A stretch of DNA of 64,000 bases from Bog-473 sp963783965 (GTDB taxonomy: Bacteria > Actinomycetota > Acidimicrobiia > Acidimicrobiales > RAAP-2): assembly GCA_963783965.1 (NCBI GenBank), contig CAWAPQ010000006.1, forward strand, positions 124,001 to 188,000. The letters run 5' to 3'. Below, piece after piece: positions 18,016 through 27,391 of the stretch. Position 1 is the stretch's first letter. Every line of letters begins with the position of its first letter. The notes under the pieces are model-generated. The model was not told where the DNA came from. It worked only from the letters and a program-made list of their open reading frames with translations, and searched no databases. A program made the translations under genes and the position numbers.

Positions 18016-18789
18016 ATGAGCGCCTCCGACCTCTTCTCCATCGCGGGCAAGACCGCTCTCGTCACGGGCGGCACGCGGGGGATCGGCAAAATGATCGCCG
18101 AGGGCTTCGTCGACGCCGGTGCGACCGTGTACATCTCGTCGCGCAAGGCCGACGCAGTGGCAGAGGTGACCGCCGAGCTGTCCGCCAAGGGCACGTGCAT
18201 CGGGATCCCGGCCGACCTGTCCCGGGAGTCCGAGTGCCGCCGGCTGGCCGACGAGCTGGCCTCGCGGGTGGACGCACTCGACATCCTCGTCAACAACGCC
18301 GGCGCCACCTGGGGCGCCCCCCTGGTCGACTACGACGAGGCGGCGTTCGAGCGCGTGCTGTCGCTGAACGTGAAGGGCGTCTTCCATCTCACGAAGTTCC
18401 TCGTCCCGCTCCTGCAGCAGGCCGGCACGGTAGACGAGCCGGCGCGCGTCATCAACATCGGGTCGATCGACGGCATCGGGGTCCCGACCCTCGAGACCTA
18501 CGCCTACTCGGCGTCCAAGGCGGCGGTGCACCAGCTGACACGCCATCTGGCCAAGCGGCTCGCCCCGACCATCACGGTGAACGCCATCGCGCCGGGGCCC
18601 TTCGAGTCCAAGATGATGGCCGCCACTCTGGAGGCGTTCGGCGAGCAGATCGCCGCCAGCGCGCCGTTGCGGCGCATCGGGCGGCCGGACGACATGGCCG
18701 GGGCCGCCATCTACCTGTCGTCGCGGGCGGGCGCCTACCTGACCGGGGCGATCATCCCGGTCGACGGGGGCATCGCCACCACTCGCTGA
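18016..18789 (+). CDS. SDR-family oxidoreductase
   Basis: Classical short-chain dehydrogenase, 257 residues. Cofactor motif TGGTRGIGK at about 15-23, with SRKADA downstream suggesting NADP preference; NNAGA near 92; catalytic Ser in NIGSIDG and YxxxK as YSASK near 165; end of the fold IIPVDGG. The APGPFESKMM loop matches the RhlG/FabG-like subgroup. Same strand as the amidohydrolase, 22 bases downstream. Confidence 0.9.
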   Translation: MSASDLFSIAGKTALVTGGTRGIGKMIAEGFVDAGATVYISSRKADAVAEVTAELSAKGTCIGIPADLSRESECRRLADELASRVDALDILVNNAGATWGAPLVDYDEAAFERVLSLNVKGVFHLTKFLVPLLQQAGTVDEPARVINIGSIDGIGVPTLETYAYSASKAAVHQLTRHLAKRLAPTITVNAIAPGPFESKMMAATLEAFGEQIAASAPLRRIGRPDDMAGAAIYLSSRAGAYLTGAIIPVDGGIATTR

Positions 18790-18828
18790 TCCTTCGTAAA
18801 GAGACGTACCGCACAAGGGGGAACCACC

Positions 18829-19539
18829 ATGTTGTTGCTGCACGAGGTGCACCGCGTCGCCGGCGCCAAGGAGGATGCCTTCGAGGACGCCTATCGCGAC
18901 CACTACCTCCCGGCCCTGGCCAAGTCGGACGGGAGCCGGCTGCTCTGGTACCTGCGCCTGTCCCACGGCAGCGGGCAGGCCTACACGATCGTCACCATCA
19001 CCGGCTGCCGCGACGCGGTGGCGTGGGAGGAGCTCGCCGAGCGCGTGCGCGTCGGCGACCTGGCCGAGTGGTCCTCGGAGGTCGACGCCATGCGCCACGC
19101 CCACGAGGGCAAGATCGTCCGGCCCGTGTCGTGGTCGCCGCTGCAGGAGATCGACCTCGACACCGTGCCGGTCAACGGTGAGACCCACAAGAACTCCCTG
19201 TTCATGGAGGACACGGCGTGGCCGTTCAAGGGCGGGCTCCAGGCATACCTGGCCAAGGCGGGCACGCTCTACGACCACACGCTCAGCAGCCAGAAGGAGG
19301 AGGGGATCGGCATGATTGAGCTGGAGGCGGCCTTCCAGCCGGCCTTCGGGACGCACCAGACGACGGAGGTGATCCTGTGGCAGCGCGTCGTCAACACGAA
19401 GGCCGTCATGTGGATGCTGGGCCACGACCTCCCCCCGGAGGCCTCCGCACCGGGCACGTGGCTGCACGACGCCCTGGAGGTCCGCGACCGCTGGGAGAGC
19501 CGACTGCTGCGCAGCGCGGCATGGTCGCCGCTGTACTGA
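18829..19539 (+). CDS. NIPSNAP-like dimeric alpha/beta-barrel protein
   Basis: A 236-residue protein of two similar halves. The first (residues 1-80) has LLLHEVHRVAGAKEDAFEDAYRD-like strand-helix order with YLPALAK and YTIVTITGC; the second (about 110-236) repeats the pattern with LYDHTLSSQ and ILWQRVVN. This is the layout of NIPSNAP and related ferredoxin-like barrels. No catalytic residues can be named. It follows the SDR by 39 bases and precedes the cupin by four, so the three genes probably form one operon. Confidence 0.55.
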   Translation: MLLLHEVHRVAGAKEDAFEDAYRDHYLPALAKSDGSRLLWYLRLSHGSGQAYTIVTITGCRDAVAWEELAERVRVGDLAEWSSEVDAMRHAHEGKIVRPVSWSPLQEIDLDTVPVNGETHKNSLFMEDTAWPFKGGLQAYLAKAGTLYDHTLSSQKEEGIGMIELEAAFQPAFGTHQTTEVILWQRVVNTKAVMWMLGHDLPPEASAPGTWLHDALEVRDRWESRLLRSAAWSPLY

Positions 19540-19543
19540 CGTC

Positions 19544-19954
19544 ATGACCGACAGCGGCGATCCGTTCGACCTGACGCGCACCTTCGTGCACCTTGGGCAG
19601 GGTTCCACCGCGACCCCGCTGCCCGACTTCGAGTGGTCAGCCGAGCACCTCGAGGCCTACCGCCGCCGGTTCGCCGCCGACGGGCCGGACGGGCGCCTCG
19701 TGTGCGTCATTGCGCAGGACGCCACCTGGGACGGCTGGGAACGGCACCCGGCCGGCGAGGAGGTCGTCTACCTGCTGTCGGGTCGGGTCGACATCGTGCA
19801 GGACCTCGACGGGGCGCACCACGTGGTGGCACTGCGACCCGGTGACGCCATCATCAATCCCACCAACGTCTGGCACACGGCCCGGGTCCACGAGCCCGGC
19901 ATGGCGCTGTTCATCACTCCCGGCGACGGCACGGAGCACCGCCCCCTCGCCTGA
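19544..19954 (+). CDS. cupin-domain protein
   Basis: A 136-residue single cupin. Motif 1 reads GWERHPAGEEVVYLLSGRV and motif 2 is reduced to NPTNVWHTARV. The first histidine pair of a full metal site is weakened (only one His in motif 1), so metal binding is uncertain. Begins four bases after the NIPSNAP-like gene and ends two bases before the stop of the convergent SCO6745-family gene. Confidence 0.8.
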   Translation: MTDSGDPFDLTRTFVHLGQGSTATPLPDFEWSAEHLEAYRRRFAADGPDGRLVCVIAQDATWDGWERHPAGEEVVYLLSGRVDIVQDLDGAHHVVALRPGDAIINPTNVWHTARVHEPGMALFITPGDGTEHRPLA

Positions 19955-19956
19955 GG

Positions 19957-20850
19957 TCAGCGGACGGGGGCGAGGTCGTGCGGACCCTGCGGCGGATAGC
20001 CGCCGGCGTCCCGGATGGCCTGACCCCACGGGAGGAGCACCGCCAGCAGGGCGTCGAACGCGTCGCCCAGCGCGTCGAGGATCACCTCGCACTGGGCGTC
20101 GGTGGCCACCTCGACCGATTCGCGCAACGCCCTGCCCTCGGCGGTGAAGGCGCCCTCGGCCACGAGCCCCCGCTCCGACAACCGGACCTCGGCGGCGTCG
20201 AGCTGGTCGTCCGACCAGGCCCGCGTCCGGATGTAGGAGCGCAGCGGAAGGCCCCAGTACAGCTCGGTCAGCAGGCCCACCTCGGTGGCGTCGAGGCCGG
20301 CCGACGTCCAGGCCGCCGTGTGGGCGTCGCCCCGGTATTCGCGCAGCTGGTCGGCCAGGCGCCACATGTCGCCCAGCGGATCGCCCGGCAGCCCGAGACT
20401 GCGCAACCCGGCGAAGAGCGGCTTTCCCCCGGGAGGCAGCGGCTCCGTCGCCCGGGCCAGGAGGCCCGTCGCGTCGGCCAGGCCGTCCGGTTCCGGACCG
20501 AGGATGCGCTGCAGCTGACCGACCGCACCCTTCGTTCGTGCGGCGCAGATGGTGGGGGCGTCCACCTTGCTCCACCCGAACCGGACCGCCGGGACCACCG
20601 CCTCGGGGTTGAACACGCCGAATGCGGCGGCGACGACCTCGCCGGGCACCTGACCCATGACCGAGCCGCGGCTCGTGAAGTAGGCCGCGCCGTCGGGGAA
20701 CTGCACACCGCTCGGCAGCGAGCCGGGGCTGGGCGAGAAGCCCAGCGCCGCATAGGCGGCGTGGCACTCGGGCGAGAAATACACCTGGCCCGCCACCGGC
20801 TCCAGGGCCATGGCCAGCTTTCTTGTGTCGGAACCGCGCAACTGGGTCAC
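19957..20850 (-). CDS. SCO6745-family protein
   Basis: A 297-residue protein with the features of the actinobacterial SCO6745 family: ALEPVAGQVYFSPECH at the start, GAAYFTSRGSVMGQVPGE, and FGVFNPEAVVPAV. The family is of unknown function; a helix-turn-helix-like region has been suggested for it. GTG 20850 is preferred over ATG 20811 because relatives have 10-15 residues before LEP and a -10 box TAGGGT ends seven bases upstream, as expected for a leaderless message. Divergent from the PH-domain pair. Confidence 0.8.
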   Translation of the reverse strand: MTQLRGSDTRKLAMALEPVAGQVYFSPECHAAYAALGFSPSPGSLPSGVQFPDGAAYFTSRGSVMGQVPGEVVAAAFGVFNPEAVVPAVRFGWSKVDAPTICAARTKGAVGQLQRILGPEPDGLADATGLLARATEPLPPGGKPLFAGLRSLGLPGDPLGDMWRLADQLREYRGDAHTAAWTSAGLDATEVGLLTELYWGLPLRSYIRTRAWSDDQLDAAEVRLSERGLVAEGAFTAEGRALRESVEVATDAQCEVILDALGDAFDALLAVLLPWGQAIRDAGGYPPQGPHDLAPVR

Positions 20851-20857
20851 AAATGTC

Positions 20858-20886
20858 ACCCTACGCCGGGAGCCTCCCTTTAACGT
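20858..20886. promoter_or_regulatory. divergent leaderless-type promoters
   Basis: On the minus strand TAGGGT (20863-20858) ends seven bases before the GTG of the SCO6745 gene; on the plus strand TAACGT (20881-20886) ends seven bases before the GTG of the PH-domain gene. Both fit the TANNNT -10 box spaced for transcription to begin at the start codon. No clear -35 boxes. Confidence 0.55.
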
Positions 20887-20893
20887 CGTAGCC

Positions 20894-21373
20894 GTGCACA
20901 CGGGAGACGATCAGCCCTGGTTGCGCCCTTCCCCGGCTCTGTGGCGCATGCGCCGGGCCGAGGCGGCGGCGATCACCGTCGCGCTGGCCGTCGTCTTCGG
21001 ACTGGTCTTCTGGGCGGCGGGCGGCCCGCTGCCCGGTGTGATCAGCGCCGTCGTCGTGGTCGCGCTCGGCCTGCTGTGGGCGTGGTTCCTCCGCCGGCGC
21101 TTCCGGGCCTGGCGCTACCAGGAGCGCAACGAGGACCTCATCGTCGCCCGCGGCGTCATGGTGCAGCGGGTCTCGGTCGTGCCGTACGGGAGGATGCAGT
21201 TCGTCGAGGTGACCGCCGGGCCGATTGAGCGCGCCTTCGCGCTGTCGACGGTCAAGCTGCACACGGCGGCGGCGGCCAGTGACGCCCGCATCCCGGGGCT
21301 GGAGCGGGCCGAGGCGGCGCGCCTGCGGGACCGCCTCACCGAGCTCGGCGAGGCGATGGCGGCGGGCATGTGA
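20894..21373 (+). CDS. bacterial PH-domain membrane protein (YdbS-like)
   Basis: A 159-residue protein from GTG 20894. Two membrane helices (about 25-75, AAAITVALAVVFGLVFWA and VISAVVVVALGLLWAW) precede a bPH2 domain with RNEDLIVARGVMVQRVSVVPYGRMQFVEV and STVKLHTA, the hallmark of the YdbS half of YdbS/YdbT pairs. Overlaps the next gene by four bases (ATGTGA), so the two are translationally coupled. Function of these pairs is unknown. Confidence 0.85.
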   Translation: MHTGDDQPWLRPSPALWRMRRAEAAAITVALAVVFGLVFWAAGGPLPGVISAVVVVALGLLWAWFLRRRFRAWRYQERNEDLIVARGVMVQRVSVVPYGRMQFVEVTAGPIERAFALSTVKLHTAAAASDARIPGLERAEAARLRDRLTELGEAMAAGM

Positions 21374-22845
21374 GCGACGTCGCACCCGACCCACCGCGGC
21401 GCGACGAGGGCTGGCTGCGTCTGCACCCGCTGACGCCCATCGCCCGCATCGGCCGGCTCGCCCCCGCCCTGGTCCTGCTCCTGCTGGTGTCGACGGTCCA
21501 CTCGAAGGCCGAGAACGGGACGGCGGAGACCGACTACCTCGTTGTGTTCACGCTGCTGTCCGCCGTCTACGGCTACATCCACTGGATGGTCACCCGTTGG
21601 CGCTTCGAGGGTGACACGCTGCGCATTGAGACCGGCCTTATCCGGAAGGACTCGCGGCGGCTGCCACTGGCCCGCATTCAGGCCGTGGACATCGTCCGGC
21701 CCTTCCTGGCCCGCCTGCTCGGCGTCTCCGAGCTGCGCATCCGCCTGGCCGGATCCGGATCGACCGACGGCAAGTTGGCCTACCTCTCCGAAACCCAGGC
21801 GGCCGAGCTCCGGCTGTTGTTGCTGGCGGGCCACGTCGACACCGAAGCGGCCGCGTCCAGCAACACGGGACTGCCCATGGCCAGCGTGGACCTCGCCCGC
21901 CTCCTGGGCTCCGTCCTCTTGTCGCTCACCACCATGGTGCTCATCGGGACGGTGGCGGCGCTGGCCCTCCTCGACCAGTTCGAGCCGAAGACGGCGGCCG
22001 CCGCGGCGGGTTTCCTCGCCGTGTACCTCCTGAGCGCGGCCGGCGTGATCTGGCGCCGGCTGTCGGGCCAGTACGCCTTCATCGCGGTGGAGGCGCCCGA
22101 GGGCGTCCGCATCCGGCGCGGCCTCCTGCAGACCATCTCCGAGACCGTTCCCTACGGCAGGATCCAGGCCGTCCGCCAGGTCGAGCCCCTGCTGTGGCGC
22201 CCGTTCGGGTGGTGCCGCCTCGAGGTCGACGTGGCCGGGGCGACAGCGCGCAACCAGCGCGGCGAGGGCACCGGCGTCGTGCGCAAGGCGCTCCTGCCGG
22301 TGGGTTCGCAGCAGGACGCCTGGCACCTGCTGGCCCGCCTGCTCGGTGCGCCCGATCCCGCGCGCACGGCGCCGCCGCGACGGGCCCGGCTGAAGGCCCC
22401 GCTGAGCTTCCACTTCCTCTCCGCCGGTCACGACGCCTCGCACGCCGTCTGCGTGACGGGGCGGATCAACCGGGCCACGACGTGGGTCCCGCTGGAGAAG
22501 ACGCAGAGCGTCCGGCGCGTCCAGGGCCCGCTGCAGCGTCCGCTCGGGCTGGCCACCGTCCATGTCGACGTGGCGGGGAAGCGGGCCCGGGCCGAGTTCC
22601 GCGACCGCGAGGTGGAGGAGGCGGACGTGCTGGTCGCCGAGCTGACGGCGCTAAGCCGCTCGGCCCGCCTGCGCCGGCACGAGGCGCCCCCGGCGGCGGG
22701 CAAGGACGACGCCCCTTCAGGTTGGTACCCCGACCCGGCCGGCCGGCACGAACGGCGCTATTGGCACGAGGGTCGCTGGACCGAGCACGTGGCCGACGGC
22801 GGGAGACGCAGCGCCGATGCGCCGATGCCTACCCCCGCGCCGTGA
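21370..22845 (+). CDS. multi-PH-domain membrane protein (YdbT-like) with C-terminal DUF2510
   Basis: A 491-residue partner of the preceding gene. Three bPH2 repeats can be seen: LRIETGLIRKDSRRLPLARIQAVDIV near 80-105, VRIRRGLLQTISETVPYGRIQAVRQV near 245-270, and RINRATTWVPLEKTQSVRRVQ near 365-385, with membrane helices at about 25-70 and 180-230. The end carries a DUF2510 module (SGWYPDPAGRHERRYWHEG, then WTEHV), an unusual addition that links it to the DUF2510 protein at 9649. It overlaps the convergent P450 gene by 17 bases. Confidence 0.85.
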   Translation: MSDVAPDPPRRDEGWLRLHPLTPIARIGRLAPALVLLLLVSTVHSKAENGTAETDYLVVFTLLSAVYGYIHWMVTRWRFEGDTLRIETGLIRKDSRRLPLARIQAVDIVRPFLARLLGVSELRIRLAGSGSTDGKLAYLSETQAAELRLLLLAGHVDTEAAASSNTGLPMASVDLARLLGSVLLSLTTMVLIGTVAALALLDQFEPKTAAAAAGFLAVYLLSAAGVIWRRLSGQYAFIAVEAPEGVRIRRGLLQTISETVPYGRIQAVRQVEPLLWRPFGWCRLEVDVAGATARNQRGEGTGVVRKALLPVGSQQDAWHLLARLLGAPDPARTAPPRRARLKAPLSFHFLSAGHDASHAVCVTGRINRATTWVPLEKTQSVRRVQGPLQRPLGLATVHVDVAGKRARAEFRDREVEEADVLVAELTALSRSARLRRHEAPPAAGKDDAPSGWYPDPAGRHERRYWHEGRWTEHVADGGRRSADAPMPTPAP

Positions 22846-24064
22846 AGCGCATCGGGAAGTGGTCGATGGAGCGGATGCCCGTCGTGTAGACGAGCTCGTG
22901 GTCCGGCTCGACCTCGTACTCGGGGATCCGCTTGTGCCACTCCCGCAGGGCGACCCGCAACTCCAGCCGGGCCAGGTGTGACCCCAGGCAGCGGTGAATG
23001 CCGCCGCCGAAGGCGATGTGGCGGTTGACCTCGCGGTCGAAGCGCACGTCGTCCGCGTCGGGGAACTCGGCCTCGTCGGTGTTGGCCGAGCCGATCATCA
23101 CGATGGCGTGATCACCCTTGTGCACGGGGCACCCCGCCAGCTCGACGTCCTGCACCGCCACGCGGGACACCATCATCACCGGGGTCTCCCAGCGGAGGAG
23201 CTCCTCAATGGCGTTGGGGATGATGTCGGGGTCCTCGGAGAGCTGGCGCCGGTGCTCGGGGTGCTGCGCCAGGAAGGAGAACATGCAGTCGAGCGTGGCC
23301 GTGACGGTGTCGAGCCCGGCGATCAGGAACAGGAAGCAGATGTCGAGGATGTCCTCGCGGCTGAGGCGGTCGCCGTCCATCTCGGCGCTGAGGAAGTGCG
23401 ACAGGAGATCGTCCCTCGGCTCCTTCTCGCGTTCGTCGAGGACCTTCTCGAAGTACTCGTAGACCGAGTCGGCGATCTTCTGCTGGTACTCGCCGGCCTC
23501 GGGCGAACCCTGGTGCGTCCCGGTCACGTGCTCGGGGCGGATGATGCCGTCCTTCATGGTGAGGAAGGTGTCCAGCTCGTCCAGCGGCAGGCCCAGCAGA
23601 GTCAGGAAGACCTGCGAGGGGAACGGGACGGAGAACTCCTTGGCGAAGTCCACCTCGCCCCGGGCGATGAAGCCGTCGATGAGTTGATTGACGAGGTCGG
23701 CGACCTCCTGGTCCATGGCCGCCATTTTGCGGGGGGCGAAGATCGGGTCGAGGAGCTTGCGGAACTTCTTGTGCTCCGGCGGATCGATCTGGAGCGGAAT
23801 CATCGGCCGCTTGTTCTTGAGATCGACCGCGTCCATGTTGGAGGAGAAGATCTCGGTGTGACGCAGGGCGAAGTCGATCTCCTCCTTGCGCGACAGGAGG
23901 ACGGCGGGGTTGGCACCCATGGCCATGGACAGCACGGGCATCGCGTCACGGAGCATTTTGAAGGTCGGTTGCGGGTTGGCCGCCATGGTGGCGTCCATGG
24001 CGGTCAATGGTCCGGCATCGCCGTACCCGCCGCCTTCGGTCTCGGTCTGGGTCTCACTCTCCAT
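22829..24064 (-). CDS. cytochrome P450
   Basis: Heme-thiolate monooxygenase, 411 residues. The I-helix oxygen site is AGLDTVTAT, the K-helix ExxR is EELLR, and the heme loop is FGGGIHRCLGSHLAR with the Cys ligand. GGAGGAGACAC precedes the ATG. It is read after the TetR gene on the same strand with an 11-base overlap, so regulator and enzyme form one transcript. Needs ferredoxin and reductase partners, which are not in the window. The substrate is unknown. Confidence 0.93.
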   Translation of the reverse strand: MESETQTETEGGGYGDAGPLTAMDATMAANPQPTFKMLRDAMPVLSMAMGANPAVLLSRKEEIDFALRHTEIFSSNMDAVDLKNKRPMIPLQIDPPEHKKFRKLLDPIFAPRKMAAMDQEVADLVNQLIDGFIARGEVDFAKEFSVPFPSQVFLTLLGLPLDELDTFLTMKDGIIRPEHVTGTHQGSPEAGEYQQKIADSVYEYFEKVLDEREKEPRDDLLSHFLSAEMDGDRLSREDILDICFLFLIAGLDTVTATLDCMFSFLAQHPEHRRQLSEDPDIIPNAIEELLRWETPVMMVSRVAVQDVELAGCPVHKGDHAIVMIGSANTDEAEFPDADDVRFDREVNRHIAFGGGIHRCLGSHLARLELRVALREWHKRIPEYEVEPDHELVYTTGIRSIDHFPMRFTARG

Positions 24065-24677
24065 GTGTCTCCTCCGAACTGATCTGCAGAATGCGGGTGA
24101 CTGCTTGCACGAGCGAGGCATCGTCGGACTCGGGGATGATCCAGCTCGAGGCGAAGAGGCGGACGATCACATCGGCCAGCTGGTCCTTGCCCAGGCTGCC
24201 GGCGGCGACCGCGGGCACCGTGTCGAGGGCGTCCCCCAGTCGCAGCACCAGCTCGCCGCGTAGCGACGGCAGGTGGTCCAACAGGTAGCTCATGACGAAC
24301 CCGGACTCGGATTCGAAGAGCGGGCGGCACGGGTGCGTACGGATGAATTCGAAGGCGTAGGCCATGAAGGAGGTGATGCGATCCTCCGGCGAGCGCGCCG
24401 TCGACAGCACGTCGTCGATCCCGTCGGAGAACCGCTGTGCGTCGTAGGCGGCGGCGGCGGCCAGCACGTGGTCCTTGCTCGGGAAGTAGCGGTAGAGCGT
24501 GCCCCGCGACACCCCGGCCGTCTCCGCGATCTCCCGCATCCCGAGGCGTCGCACGCCGCGCCGCCCGATGAGGCCGAGCGCCGCGACGAGGATCCGCTCC
24601 TCGGTGGGACCGAAGGAATCCTCAGGCGTCGACCGAACGGCGAGGCCCGTGTCGACGTCCTGCAGTGTCGCGGTCAT
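24054..24677 (-). CDS. TetR-family regulator
   Basis: A 207-residue repressor. The helix-turn-helix is REIAETAGVSRGTLYRYFPSK, about residues 45-65, after ILVAALGLIGRRGVRRLG. The ligand domain is ordinary. ATG 24677 follows a -10 box TAATAT by eight bases. It overlaps the P450 start by 11 bases, so it likely regulates that gene and itself from its own promoter. Confidence 0.9.
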   Translation of the reverse strand: MTATLQDVDTGLAVRSTPEDSFGPTEERILVAALGLIGRRGVRRLGMREIAETAGVSRGTLYRYFPSKDHVLAAAAAYDAQRFSDGIDDVLSTARSPEDRITSFMAYAFEFIRTHPCRPLFESESGFVMSYLLDHLPSLRGELVLRLGDALDTVPAVAAGSLGKDQLADVIVRLFASSWIIPESDDASLVQAVTRILQISSEETHGE

Positions 24678-24685
24678 TGAGGGAC

Positions 24686-24691
24686 ATATTA
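24686..24691 (-). promoter_or_regulatory. -10 box of the tetR-P450 transcript
   Basis: TAATAT on the minus strand, eight bases before the TetR ATG, within GTGTCTAATATGTCC where TGTC occurs twice eight bases apart; the direct TGTC halves may be part of a TetR site. The -35 region is not consensus. Confidence 0.5.
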
Positions 24692-24794
24692 GACACTTTC
24701 TGTTCTTTGTGTTCGACCCCGGGCAAGGCGCAATGGCCATTCCAGGCTGGACGAGGGCACTCCCTCGCCGACGAGCGGCGGCGGCGCGCCGGGC

Positions 24795-27320
24795 TCAGGC
24801 CCGCGCCCGGGCCCGGCGCCGCCAGGAGCGGAGGGTCGGGACCACGAACAGGCCCACCAGGGCCGCCAGACCGATCACCGTCGCCGCCAGTCCGAGCACG
24901 TCGGCACTCGACGACCCGTAGTTCAGGGTCACGTCGTGGCTCGTGGGGACCACCACCATCAGGTTCGGCGTCACCCGCCACGGGCCGTCCGCCCCGCTGG
25001 CGTGCCAGTTGGGGAAATAGGAGACCTTGACCAGCACGGGTGTCCCGACACGCGACACGTGAAAGCTGATGGACGAATCGGTCTGCCTGACCGCCGTGAC
25101 CCGCGTGGTCCCCACGTGCTTGACCGGCGGATGGACGTCATCGACAGCAGTCCGGGGCCAGTCCGACGGGCCGCTCTGGGCCAGCTCGACGTTCCACTTG
25201 GTGGGGTCGCCGTACCAGCTCAGGGCCGGGCCCTCGTCGGTGGCGCTGCCCAGCCAACTCGAGGGCGCCGGCTTCACCCCGGAGAGGACGACCGGATCAT
25301 TGACCAACGGCGTCACGAGCGGCGAGTCCTTCACCAGATAGACGTCCCAGGTGGTGTGCGTGTCGGCACCGTCGTAGTTGTAGGCCCACGGGCCGGTCTT
25401 GGCGATCAGCTTCAGGCTGGGGTCGACTGCCGCCTCCTGCTCGACCTGCGGGGTCTCCGCAATGAAGTACTTGACCCCGAGCAGTTGCAGATGCTGCACG
25501 CCGAGCGTCACGTTGAGGGTGCCGTACGGAAGCCCCACCTCCGGCTCGGACGGGCCGGCCGACAGCTCGGCCTGGTTGAGGAAGTGGTAGGGCGTCGTGG
25601 CCGAGGACTCGAAGAGGAGACCCTCCATGGAGTCGATGCACCCGTTTGTCTCGTAGGGCAGGAGCATCAACGCCTCAGGGGTCCCGAACCGGTTCTCGCT
25701 CGCGCTGTACTCCCACATCGCGCGGCCGCAGCCGTAGCGCTTGCCCATCGCCGCCATCGTCTGCATGAGCGAGTGGAACTCGGGGTACGACGGCTGGCCC
25801 TCGTAGCCCTCGTAGTTGTAGTTCGACCAGTTCGTGACCTGGTTGGATCCCACCGTCACGGGCAGCGAGGTGGCCGGAAGGATGAACGGGGGCACCACGG
25901 CCACCATGACGGCGAGAAGCCCGAGGACGGCGCCGCTGACCGCGGCCGGGCCCCAGCGTCGGGCGGGAGCCGGAGCCCGGTGCGTTGTCATGACCTCGTC
26001 GGCCTCCGGCGCGCGCGCGTGCCGGGGCCTCGGCCCCTCCCACGCGGAGATGGGCTCAGAGTCCGTGGACCAGGGAGCCCCGGCCTCCCGCTCCACCCGG
26101 CGGTCCTGCGACCGGCGCCACGCCGTGGCCACCGCCATGCACCCGGTCCCGAACGCCCAGGCCGCCATGAAGTAGACGGAGATGAACCACAACGGCAGCA
26201 GGCGGACGTTGTAGAGGCTGCCCTGCGGGTCGAGCGCCGTGGCCAAGGCCGACGCGATGCCCAGCGTCGTCACCGTGATGCCGAACCGGCTCCGCGTGAT
26301 GACGGCGGTGATCAGGCCCACGCCGGCCAGGACGAGCGCCCAGGCGTCCGCCTCCCGGAAGTACTGGGCCCAGCCCTCCACATTCGTGTAGCCCATTGAC
26401 GACGAGTACGCGTGCTCCAGACCGAAGGGCGCCAACCACCACCCCGAGAGCAGCAGGCCGATGGCCACGGTCGAGCCGGCCCACCACAGCGTGCGCCTCC
26501 GCGGGACCGGCAGCGCGGTGGGATCGCGACGCCAGACGTGCAGCGCCGAGTCGGCGATGCCCCAGCGGGCGGGCAGGAGCTCGACCACGGTGAGGATGGC
26601 CGCGCCACCCAGCGCGTACAGGCCCGGGACGATATGCGAGAGGACGGTCCCGGCGAGCACGACCGCGGCCCAGCCGCGGTACCTGCCTTCCCGGACCGCG
26701 CAGGCGAAGAGCCCGAGAAACAGCACCGCCAACGAGAGGCTGAACGAATACGCGTACTCCCCGGCCAACGTCGAGAACAGGTTCCCGCCGTAAATTGTGA
26801 ACGTGTAGTCGAACAGGAAGGGCAGGGTGGCGGCGGCCAGAAGGGTGGGGAGGGGGGCCCGCAGCCGGAAGAAGCGTCCGCAGGCCCAGGCGCAGATCGG
26901 CAGCATGACCGAGCCGAGGATCGTCCCGAGCTTGAAGGCCACGGTGTAGGGGATCACCCAACCGCCGATGGCGATGAAGAGGTCGGGAATCGTGAAGTAG
27001 AAGGTGTAGAGCGGGAAGCCGTCGTACCAGCCCGGATCCCACCCCGTCAGGTGGCCGTGGCTCACCAGGGTCTCGAGGAACTTCGGCATGGCGATGTGGG
27101 CGCCGGTGTCGCCGCCGGTCGTCGTGGTGGTCGTGAGCAGCATGCTCGGGTGCAGCTGCGACAGCGTCACGACGATGACGCTGGCGATCGTGATCACCGT
27201 GATGGCCCCCGGCACCCACCACCAGCTGCCCCGCGACGAGGTCTCGGCTTCCGCCGCGACCGGAGCGGTCTCGGGGGGAGCCTCCGCGGTCACGGCCCCG
27301 GGCCCGCCGAATTCAGGCAC
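24795..27320 (-). CDS. large polytopic membrane protein, PTPS-related family
   Basis: About 841 residues. After a short Pro/Ala-rich start, a first helix (WVPGAITVITIASVIVVTL) leads to GGDTGAHIAMPKFLE and GWDPGWYDGFPLYTFYF, the signature of the membrane family called 6-pyruvoyl-tetrahydropterin synthase-related, which resembles GT-C glycosyltransferases. About 11-12 helices fill the first 500 residues, an extracellular beta-rich domain follows (about 530-800), and a last helix ends in an Arg-rich tail. The Asp in GGDTGAH is in the place of the GT-C catalytic Asp. GTG 27320 is a best guess; GTG 27368 and GTG 27293 are possible. Confidence 0.7.
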   Translation of the reverse strand: MPEFGGPGAVTAEAPPETAPVAAEAETSSRGSWWWVPGAITVITIASVIVVTLSQLHPSMLLTTTTTTGGDTGAHIAMPKFLETLVSHGHLTGWDPGWYDGFPLYTFYFTIPDLFIAIGGWVIPYTVAFKLGTILGSVMLPICAWACGRFFRLRAPLPTLLAAATLPFLFDYTFTIYGGNLFSTLAGEYAYSFSLSLAVLFLGLFACAVREGRYRGWAAVVLAGTVLSHIVPGLYALGGAAILTVVELLPARWGIADSALHVWRRDPTALPVPRRRTLWWAGSTVAIGLLLSGWWLAPFGLEHAYSSSMGYTNVEGWAQYFREADAWALVLAGVGLITAVITRSRFGITVTTLGIASALATALDPQGSLYNVRLLPLWFISVYFMAAWAFGTGCMAVATAWRRSQDRRVEREAGAPWSTDSEPISAWEGPRPRHARAPEADEVMTTHRAPAPARRWGPAAVSGAVLGLLAVMVAVVPPFILPATSLPVTVGSNQVTNWSNYNYEGYEGQPSYPEFHSLMQTMAAMGKRYGCGRAMWEYSASENRFGTPEALMLLPYETNGCIDSMEGLLFESSATTPYHFLNQAELSAGPSEPEVGLPYGTLNVTLGVQHLQLLGVKYFIAETPQVEQEAAVDPSLKLIAKTGPWAYNYDGADTHTTWDVYLVKDSPLVTPLVNDPVVLSGVKPAPSSWLGSATDEGPALSWYGDPTKWNVELAQSGPSDWPRTAVDDVHPPVKHVGTTRVTAVRQTDSSISFHVSRVGTPVLVKVSYFPNWHASGADGPWRVTPNLMVVVPTSHDVTLNYGSSSADVLGLAATVIGLAALVGLFVVPTLRSWRRRARARA

Positions 27321-27391
27321 GTGCGACCGAAGGCGAGCCAGCGCGGCGCAAGGTGTCCCGCGGACCACGGTCGTTCGGCCACATCCGGCTT

